Below, piece after piece: positions 1 to 4,688 of a stretch of DNA of 5,900 nt. The position numbers and the translations under genes are program-made. This stretch comes from an uncultured Collinsella sp. (GTDB lineage: Bacteria; Actinomycetota; Coriobacteriia; Coriobacteriales; Coriobacteriaceae): the NCBI GenBank assembly GCA_902493915.1, contig CABUQY010000092.1, positions 1 to 5,900 on the forward strand, in the 5' to 3' direction. Under the pieces are notes generated by a model that ran no database searches, was not told the DNA's origin, and saw only the letters and a list, made by a program, of their open reading frames with translations. Each line of letters starts with the position of its first letter. Positions within the stretch are counted from its first letter, which is position 1.

Positions 1-1
1 C

Positions 2-868
2 AATTCCATGGAAAGCCAAGTCATCTGGGAGATTCGCCTGCCGCGCGTGCTTTCAGCCGTGCTTCTCGGCGGGGCACTTTCGCTCTCCGGGTTCCTACTG
101 CAGACGTTTTTCAACAATCCCATCGCCGACCCGTTCATCTTGGGCGTCTCCTCGGGCGCAAAGTTCGTCGTCGCGCTTACGATGATCGTACTTCTGGGCG
201 CGAACCAGGCCATGTCCTCGCCGGCCATGGTGGCCGCAGCGTTTCTGGGCTCGCTTATCACCATCGGCTTCGTGCTCCTCATCGCACGGCGCATAAGTTC
301 CATGGCCATGCTCATCGTGGCGGGCGTCATGGTGGGATACATCTGCTCGGCGGCGACGAACTTCCTCATCGCCTTCGCCGACGACCAGTCCATCGTGAAC
401 CTGCACAACTGGTCTTTGGGTAGCTTCTCGGGTTCGAGCTGGGACGACATCGCGTTCATCGCGGTCGTGGTGATCACCGTGAGCGCATGCGTATTCGCGA
501 TATCGAAGCCCCTTTCCGCCTTCCAGCTGGGAGAAGCCTACGCGAAAAGCGTCGGCGTGAACGTCGCACGCTTCCGCGTGGTGCTCGTCCTTCTAGCGAG
601 CATGCTCTCCGCCTGCGTGACCGCGTTCGCTGGTCCGGTGTCGTTCGTAGGCATCGCGGTTCCGCATCTCGTTAAGTCGGCGCTGAAGTCGTCGAAGCCT
701 ATCCGCGTGATTCCTGCGTGCTTCTTGGGAGGCGCCATCTTTTGCGCGGGCTGCGATTTGATCGCGCGCACGCTGTTCTCCCCCGTCGAGCTTTCCATCA
801 GCGCCGTCACCGCCATCTTCGGCGCGCCGGTGGTTATTGCACTCATGTTGAAGAAGCGGGTGAGGTAG
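2..868 (+). CDS. FecCD/BtuC-family ABC importer permease (5' partial)
   Basis: This is the membrane-spanning permease of an ABC importer for iron-siderophore, heme or cobalamin; two copies would form the channel in the cytoplasmic membrane. Seen: the frame is open to the window edge, and an internal ATG lies at 8. Counting from that ATG, residues 10-51 carry the family hallmark RLPRVLSAVLLGGALSLSG, then NNPIADPFILGVSSGA. Residues 209-220 are GPVSFVGIAVPH, and the C-terminal block has DLIART, PVEL and TAIFGAP before a basic KKRVR end. Hydrophobic segments run throughout. FecCD proteins usually have about 320-350 residues with one more membrane helix before the RLPR motif. Only 288 codons are visible, so the true start very likely lies upstream and ATG 8 is internal. 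The stop abuts the next ATG with no gap, so the permease and ATPase genes are probably translationally coupled. Substrate cannot be read from this sequence. Confidence 0.93.
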   Translation, partial: NSMESQVIWEIRLPRVLSAVLLGGALSLSGFLLQTFFNNPIADPFILGVSSGAKFVVALTMIVLLGANQAMSSPAMVAAAFLGSLITIGFVLLIARRISSMAMLIVAGVMVGYICSAATNFLIAFADDQSIVNLHNWSLGSFSGSSWDDIAFIAVVVITVSACVFAISKPLSAFQLGEAYAKSVGVNVARFRVVLVLLASMLSACVTAFAGPVSFVGIAVPHLVKSALKSSKPIRVIPACFLGGAIFCAGCDLIARTLFSPVELSISAVTAIFGAPVVIALMLKKRVR

Positions 869-2203
869 ATGTGGGAATTCGTGCCGCGGCCCAAAACGCT
901 CGGAGGGGACATTCCATGCTTAGACAATCCTGAGCTCGCTCGAAAGTGCCAGAAGGCACTTTCGGCTCGTGCGGAACTGCGCGCGAAACGCCTCCTCCGA
1001 GCGGAGTCGAACCTCGAAACCCCGGTCGAAACGCAGACTGACGGAGCGCCGCTTTTCCGCATAAGCGACCTGTCGGCAGGCTACGACAAGAAGGTCGTAG
1101 TCGAAGGCATCGATCTGGAGGTTCGCGCGGGCGACGTCGTGGCGCTCATCGGGCCGAACGGCTCGGGCAAGTCGACCATCTTGAAAACCATCACGCGCCA
1201 TCTGGCACCGCTTGCCGGCGCGGTCGAGCTCGACGGGCGGGAGATTTCCCGATGGAAGACGGCGGAGTTCGCAAGGAACCTTGCCGTTATGCTGACAGAT
1301 CGCCCCCGGACCGAGCTTCTCACCTGCCGCGATATCGTAGAGGCGGGAAGGCATCCCTACACCGGGCGAATGGGCACACTCTCGCCCGACGACCATAGTC
1401 GGGTCGATGAGGCCATGAAAACCGCACATGTGGAAGAGCTCGCCGAGCGCGACTTCATGCAGATAAGCGACGGGCAACGCCAGCGCGTCATGCTCGCACG
1501 CGCCATCGCGCAGGATCCGCGTGTGCTCGTGCTCGACGAGCCCACGTCGTATCTCGATATCCGCTACCAGATCGACCTGCTGCGAATACTTCGCCACCTT
1601 GCGAAATCGCAGAATGTGGCTGTCATCATGTCCATCCACGAACTCGAGCTCGCGCAGAAAAGCGCCGACAAGGTGATTTGCGTGAAGGACGGCCGGGTCT
1701 TCCGCGCCGGCGCACCCGAGGGCATATTCACGCGCGAGACGATTGGCGAGCTCTACGGCCTTCAACATGGCACCTTCAACGAGCGCTTCGGCAGCGTGGA
1801 AATTGGGCGCCCACACGGCGATGCGCACACGTTCGTCATCGCTGGCGCAGGTACGGGGTCGGCTGTGTTTCGCCAGCTCATTCGGCAGGGCAAGGCGTTC
1901 TACGCGGGCGTTCTGCACGAAGGGGACATCGACTGCGAGCTCGCGCGCGACCTGGCGACGGAATGCGTAGCCGAGCGCGCCTTCGAGCCGATCGGGGATA
2001 AAACCATAGCCCGCGCCAAAGAGCTCCTCGTCCACTGCGCGCGTCTTATCGTATGCCCCGCCGCCTTCGGCACCATAAACGCCCGCAACGCAGAGCTCGT
2101 CGAGTTCGCACGCTCGCATGGTATCGAGGTCATGCGAGCGTGCGAAGGCGCATCGGAGGATTCCAAAATTGGAGTGGGAAGGATAAACTGGACTTTCTTT
2201 TAA
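869..2203 (+). CDS. ABC importer ATPase (FecE/BtuD type) with extra C-terminal domain
   Basis: This is the cytoplasmic ATPase that would energise the permease encoded just upstream. Seen, in its 444 residues: Walker A GPNGSGKST at 95-103, signature ISDGQRQR at 199-206, Walker B VLVLDEPT ending in D223-E224, and switch histidine H257 in SIHELE. The Q-loop position holds T143 (AVMLTDRP) rather than glutamine. The LTDR and SDG pattern recalls a known subgroup of siderophore-type ATPases, from memory. Residues 1-60 form an unassigned basic, helix-prone extension. Residues about 315-430 form a second domain starting HTFVIAGAGTGS, resembling the tail fused to some cobalamin/siderophore ATPases (glycine-rich strand, then AGVLHEGDIDCELA). 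Typical FecE/BtuD proteins have about 250-270 residues, so this one is long at both ends. The ATG follows the permease TAG directly; GAGG at 862-865 is a short-spaced ribosome site. The last residues (SKIGVGRINWTFF) lie in AT-richer DNA beside an IS relic, so the native C-terminus may have been altered. Substrate is undetermined. Confidence 0.92.
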   Translation: MWEFVPRPKTLGGDIPCLDNPELARKCQKALSARAELRAKRLLRAESNLETPVETQTDGAPLFRISDLSAGYDKKVVVEGIDLEVRAGDVVALIGPNGSGKSTILKTITRHLAPLAGAVELDGREISRWKTAEFARNLAVMLTDRPRTELLTCRDIVEAGRHPYTGRMGTLSPDDHSRVDEAMKTAHVEELAERDFMQISDGQRQRVMLARAIAQDPRVLVLDEPTSYLDIRYQIDLLRILRHLAKSQNVAVIMSIHELELAQKSADKVICVKDGRVFRAGAPEGIFTRETIGELYGLQHGTFNERFGSVEIGRPHGDAHTFVIAGAGTGSAVFRQLIRQGKAFYAGVLHEGDIDCELARDLATECVAERAFEPIGDKTIARAKELLVHCARLIVCPAAFGTINARNAELVEFARSHGIEVMRACEGASEDSKIGVGRINWTFF

Positions 2204-2296
2204 GGATCCTCAGGCTACAGCTCCTACGCCGGCAAGGTCTCCAAGGCGCCGGAAAACCTCAGGAACAGGAATTTCCACGCCGACGAGCCCAACTAG
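2204..2296 (+). pseudogene. Relic of an IS3-family (IS150-like) OrfB transposase
   Basis: Directly after the ATPase TAA, in the same frame, 30 sense codons precede a TAG. From 2213 they read GYSSYAGKVSKAPENL and end in FHADEPN. This matches, from memory, the segment of IS3/IS150-type OrfB transposases between the helix-turn-helix part and the integrase core, where the consensus runs like YSSYxGExSxAPxNLxxRxFxADxPNxxWLTDITEF. The relic stops just before the Trp and the first catalytic Asp of the DDE core, and no more transposase is visible in any frame on either side. There is no start codon and no terminal repeat, so it cannot be a working gene. It lies between the convergent ATPase and tetR genes and probably marks an old insertion followed by deletion. 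Confidence 0.72.
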
Positions 2297-2298
2297 GC

Positions 2299-2910
2299 CT
2301 AATCCAAGCGAGATTCCAGACTCGACAGACCATTGAGAGTCAGATCGTTGGCGACCTCAGAGACACGCTCGATAGGAACCGAGCCGTCAGACAGCGCCCA
2401 CGTGCGATAGATACCGATTATACCCGACAGCAAAAACGCCAGATAGTAGTCGAACATCTCGTCCTTGAGACCTTGGGGCAGCAGATCGCGCTCGGCAATC
2501 TCGTGCTCGAGCGGTGCACGAAGACGAGCCATAAAATCATCGAGCGGAATATTCTCGATCAGCTGACGATTGAGCACCAAGTTGTTGCACAGTGCCTCAT
2601 TAACGGTTTTAAAGAAGGTCGCCGCCGCGCCAAGAGCGCGCTCGTTGGTGTCACCGTCCATAGAAGCAAGCGTTTTCTCGACCGAGTCGACAATCATCTC
2701 CACCACATCGACGGCAATGGCATCGAGCAGGCCGTCAACCGTACCAAAGTGAACGTAAAAGGTCTTGCGGTCGACATTGGCCTCGCGCGCGATGGCACTC
2801 ACCGTAATGTCTGCCAGCGGCTTTTCCATGAGCAGGCGCTCGAAAGCCGAAAGGATGGCATTACGGCTGCGAACGATGCGGCGGTCAAGACGCGGTTTGA
2901 TGGTTGCCAT
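2299..2910 (-). CDS. TetR/AcrR-family transcriptional regulator
   Basis: A DNA-binding repressor (occasionally an activator) of the TetR family, normally a dimer that releases DNA when a ligand binds its C-terminal domain. Seen: residues 12-55 form the N-terminal DNA-binding domain, with the helix-turn-helix ITVSAIAREANVDRKTFYVHF close to the family consensus (I.v..IA..A.V...TfY.HF). The rest is helical; DYYLAFLLSGIIGIYRTW at about 154-171 resembles the C-terminal region of DhaS-like TetR proteins (TetR_C_8 type). The length of 203 residues is normal. The start at 2910 is preferred because AAGGGA (2918-2923) lies 7 bases upstream; the ATG at 2937, nine codons earlier, has no such site. A perfect inverted repeat at 2954-2977 lies upstream and may be its own operator. 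The gene is convergent with the ABC operon and downstream of the membrane protein gene on the same strand; its target and ligand are unknown. Confidence 0.9.
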   Translation of the reverse strand: MATIKPRLDRRIVRSRNAILSAFERLLMEKPLADITVSAIAREANVDRKTFYVHFGTVDGLLDAIAVDVVEMIVDSVEKTLASMDGDTNERALGAAATFFKTVNEALCNNLVLNRQLIENIPLDDFMARLRAPLEHEIAERDLLPQGLKDEMFDYYLAFLLSGIIGIYRTWALSDGSVPIERVSEVANDLTLNGLSSLESRLD

Positions 2911-2953
2911 GGGCGTGTCCCTTCGATATGCGAGCATTCATCAACAGATGAGA

Positions 2954-2977
2954 GATAATCTACGTTAGAGGATTATC
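2954..2977. promoter_or_regulatory. Candidate TetR operator: 7-10-7 perfect inverted repeat
   Basis: GATAATC (2954-2960) and its exact reverse complement GATTATC (2971-2977) flank a 10-base spacer. The repeat sits 44-67 bases upstream of the preferred tetR start, in the gap that should hold the tetR promoter. On the - strand the arms themselves resemble -10 boxes (GATAAT, GATTAT), so a bound dimer would block RNA polymerase. TetR proteins commonly bind palindromes of about 15-30 bases near their own gene. The autoregulatory role is inferred from position and symmetry. A follow-on T run is absent, so a terminator is less likely. Confidence 0.45.
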
Positions 2978-3026
2978 CCCCATACGGCACAAATATGCCC
3001 CGCATCATGAAGAACGCACGACTGCC

Positions 3027-4334
3027 CTACTGAGACTTAGGGCGCTTCTTCTTATTGAGTGCCGACGGAGATACGCGAATACCGTCTCCTGTCTGACGCA
3101 CATAGGCCTTATGAGCCGGCTTTGCGGTCCCAGAAGCCTTCTGAGCCTGCTTCTTGGGATCAACGGTAACAGCATTCGTGGGGTGCGGCTTAGTGGGCGC
3201 AGAGGGCGTCTGAGGCGTGCGGCCGAGCTTGCGCATCACGCGATCCCAGCGCGCATGGATGCTCTCGTTGTGGGCGCTCTTAAGTCCCAGCAGGGGCGCA
3301 GCCAAAATGGTAGGCGCAATAAACGTAATGAGACGCCACAGCAGATAGCCGGCGGTCGAAGCCGAACCGAAGAAATGACCCAAGAACAATGCAAAGCCGC
3401 CCTCAGCGCCACCAGTTCCACCGGGCAAGGGAACCGCAGAGCTTAACAGCTGGACAAAGGCGCTCGCGGCCATGACCGAGAAAAAGTCGACCTCGTGGTG
3501 GCCAAAGGCAAGCATCAGGAAATACGGAACCAGATAGAAAAACGCGAGCTGCAGCATGGTGATAAACACGGTGAGCAGCATGGAAGAAAAATGTCCGGCC
3601 GAAAGCTTGAACTTCTCGGAGAAGGAGTAGATCTCGCCATCGACAAACGTGCGCCAACCCTCGATCTTAGTGGCCGAGACACCAATGCGCTCGAGCCAAT
3701 TGATGATGCAATGGGCGATGCGCGTGACGGTCTTAGGCATGAGCGCGACGGCGAAGATGCCAAGCAAGATGCAGCAGTGTCCACCAAAGCTAAAGACGCA
3801 CAGCAGCGTCATGTCGCCATAGCGCTCGGCAAAAAACGGCATGCGAGCAAGCAGTAGGATAGCGCCCCAGGCAACGAGGCCAAACTGATACACGATAAAG
3901 CGCGTGAACTGCGTGGCTCCGGCCTCGCCGACATTTTGGCCCGCTTTGGTCAGGCGGTAGATCTGAGCAGGAGTCGAGCCCATCATCATAGGTGTGAGGT
4001 TGCCAAAGAAGATGCCACTCGCCTCGACCGAGATCAGGTCGCGAATGCCGACGGGTGAATTGGGGTCGAGCCAGACAGCGATCGCATAGGCCACAATGCC
4101 AAAGAACAGATACATGAACATGCAGAGACACGCGACAACGAGCCATGACGCCTGGACGCTCGACATAGCGGCCCAGAACTGCCCCATCTGCCCGGTTACC
4201 ACCAGATAGACGATATAACCCACCAGCACGACGCCGATAAAGATGGCGCCGCGGCGTGCGCTCTTATTGTCATCTCCGCCCGAGGCCTCAACCTCGACCT
4301 GGGGCTTAGACGTATGCTGAGAGGACTCCGTCAT
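3027..4334 (-). CDS. LPG_synthase_TM / UPF0104 flippase-like integral membrane protein
   Basis: A 435-residue multi-pass protein of the family that includes the membrane half of MprF, YbhN and AglD-like proteins, thought to translocate or hold lipid-linked substrates. Seen: a hydrophilic N-tail (1-26), hydrophobic segments near 29-48, 64-88, 145-163, 176-199, 250-277, 284-302 and 328-350, and two motifs typical of the family. These are GIFFGNLTPMMMGSTPAQIYRL (107-128; residues N112, TP and G119 key) and PLPGGTGGAEGGFALFLG (302-319; PGG and E311 key). Residues 356-435 form a Pro/Lys/Thr-rich, presumably cytoplasmic tail ending NKKKRPKSQ. The soluble lysyl-transferase domain of MprF is absent, so lysyl-phosphatidylglycerol synthesis is not expected. 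The start at 4334 is chosen for its strong AGAAGGAG ribosome site; the in-frame ATG at 4400 would add 22 residues running through the promoter region. A tRNA terminator upstream implies its own promoter. Substrate unknown. Confidence 0.88.
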   Translation of the reverse strand: MTESSQHTSKPQVEVEASGGDDNKSARRGAIFIGVVLVGYIVYLVVTGQMGQFWAAMSSVQASWLVVACLCMFMYLFFGIVAYAIAVWLDPNSPVGIRDLISVEASGIFFGNLTPMMMGSTPAQIYRLTKAGQNVGEAGATQFTRFIVYQFGLVAWGAILLLARMPFFAERYGDMTLLCVFSFGGHCCILLGIFAVALMPKTVTRIAHCIINWLERIGVSATKIEGWRTFVDGEIYSFSEKFKLSAGHFSSMLLTVFITMLQLAFFYLVPYFLMLAFGHHEVDFFSVMAASAFVQLLSSAVPLPGGTGGAEGGFALFLGHFFGSASTAGYLLWRLITFIAPTILAAPLLGLKSAHNESIHARWDRVMRKLGRTPQTPSAPTKPHPTNAVTVDPKKQAQKASGTAKPAHKAYVRQTGDGIRVSPSALNKKKRPKSQ

Positions 4335-4338
4335 GAGA

Positions 4339-4346
4339 CTCCTTCT
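4339..4346 (-). promoter_or_regulatory. Ribosome binding site deciding the membrane protein start
   Basis: On the - strand AGAAGGAG lies 4 bases before the ATG at 4334. It is the best match to the Shine-Dalgarno consensus seen on this strand, and it rules in favour of 4334 over the longer in-frame start at 4400. Confidence 0.8.
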
Positions 4347-4355
4347 AACAGTCAA

Positions 4356-4370
4356 AATATCTTGGATATT
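4356..4370. repeat. Perfect 6-3-6 inverted repeat upstream of the membrane protein gene
   Basis: AATATC (4356-4361), spacer TTG, GATATT (4365-4370). It lies 21-36 bases upstream of the start codon and overlaps the candidate -10 box at 4368-4373. The 15-base size and placement fit an operator for a dimeric repressor, but AT-rich short palindromes also arise by chance and no regulator can be named. Confidence 0.4.
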
Positions 4371-4395
4371 GTACCCGCAAGGACCATAGACAGAA
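4368..4395 (-). promoter_or_regulatory. Possible promoter of the membrane protein gene
   Basis: On the - strand TACAAT (4368-4373, 5 of 6 to TATAAT) follows a weak -35 candidate TTCTGT (4390-4395) with a 16-base spacer. A promoter is expected here because a strong terminator at 4443-4473 should stop transcription from the tRNA. The -10 is good and the -35 is poor, so the call rests mainly on the -10 and on context. Confidence 0.35.
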
Positions 4396-4442
4396 CGCAA
4401 AGCTCTGGTTCAAACGGGAATTGCAGACGGTTGTTTGAAAAT

Positions 4443-4473
4443 AAAAAACCCGGCCTTCCATGGGAAGTCCGGG
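4443..4473 (-). terminator. Intrinsic terminator of tRNA-Glu
   Basis: Read on the - strand, CCCGG-A-CTTCC pairs with GGAAG-G-CCGGG around a 3-base loop (10 pairs with one mismatch), followed at once by six T and then ATTTT. It begins 12 bases after the CCA end of the tRNA. It is a textbook rho-independent terminator and separates the tRNA from the membrane protein gene. Confidence 0.88.
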
Positions 4474-4484
4474 TATCAGATGCG

Positions 4485-4561
4485 TGGTAGCCCGTACCAG
4501 ATTCGAACTGGTGATCTCCGCCTTGAGAGGGCGGCGTCCTAAACCGCTAGACGAACGGGCC
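4485..4561 (-). tRNA. tRNA-Glu (anticodon CTC)
   Basis: The 77 bases fold as a full cloverleaf on the - strand. Acceptor arms GGCCCGT and ACGGGCT pair with a G-U at the first position. The anticodon stem is CCGCC/GGCGG with loop CTCTCAA, giving anticodon CTC (at 4525-4527), which reads GAG. The T arm CCAGTTCGAATCTGG holds the usual TTCGAAT loop. The discriminator is A and the terminal CCA is encoded in the DNA (4485-4487). A promoter lies upstream and a strong terminator downstream, so it is probably a single-gene transcript. It follows the gene for the CCA-adding enzyme, though this tRNA would need that enzyme only for repair. Confidence 0.97.
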
Positions 4562-4595
4562 ACATGACATCTGCACTGCCGTGCTGCGAGGAAAT

Positions 4596-4624
4596 ATATT
4601 ACGGGACAAAAAACGTCAGCGCAA
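4596..4624 (-). promoter_or_regulatory. Likely promoter of tRNA-Glu
   Basis: On the - strand TTGCGC (4619-4624) and TAATAT (4596-4601) are separated by 17 bases, placing a transcription start near 4589 and a leader of about 28 bases before the tRNA. The matches to the sigma-70 consensus are partial, but spacing and position fit, and the region is AT-rich compared with its surroundings. Confidence 0.5.
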
Positions 4625-4639
4625 GAAGAAATTCCAAAT

Positions 4640-4658
4640 TGCCGAAAAATTGTCGGCA
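4640..4658 (-). terminator. Weak hairpin downstream of the CCA enzyme gene
   Basis: Perfect 6-base arms TGCCGA and TCGGCA flank a 7-base loop, 31 bases past the stop codon of the CCA enzyme gene. The following bases on the - strand are AT-rich (ATTTGGAATTTCTTCTT) but hold no clean T run. It may terminate the upstream gene weakly; the call rests on position. Confidence 0.4.
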
Positions 4659-4688
4659 GGTTATGGAACACGCAGGTAAACTAGGTAG

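Noticed and set aside
920..2119. 399-residue open frame on the - strand opposite the ATPase gene
   Set aside because: The + strand frame has every ABC ATPase motif in order. The antisense frame has no recognisable domain and is a typical shadow of high-GC codon bias.
2229..2251. CCGGC/GCCGG hairpin as a terminator between the convergent genes
   Set aside because: The arms are short, no T run follows on either strand, and the bases are explained as codons of the transposase relic. I see no convincing terminator for the ABC operon or tetR here.
2911..2937. Longer start (ATG 2937) for the TetR regulator
   Set aside because: No Shine-Dalgarno match lies upstream of it, while AAGGGA sits 7 bases before ATG 2910, just ahead of the conserved N-terminus. 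It is not fully excluded.
2053..2958. 301-residue open frame on the + strand across the ATPase end and tetR
   Set aside because: It is antisense to a clear TetR protein, is rich in Arg/Gln without any domain, and spans two unrelated genes and the IS relic.
2986..2999. GGCA/TGCC hairpin after the flippase-like gene
   Set aside because: A 4-base stem with no T tract is too weak to call a terminator.
4335..4400. Longer start (ATG 4400) for the flippase-like protein
   Set aside because: It would translate through the candidate promoter and palindrome and has no ribosome site, whereas ATG 4334 has AGAAGGAG just upstream.
4345..4671. 108-residue open frame on the - strand through the tRNA
   Set aside because: It runs through a complete tRNA and its terminator, so it cannot be a normal protein gene.
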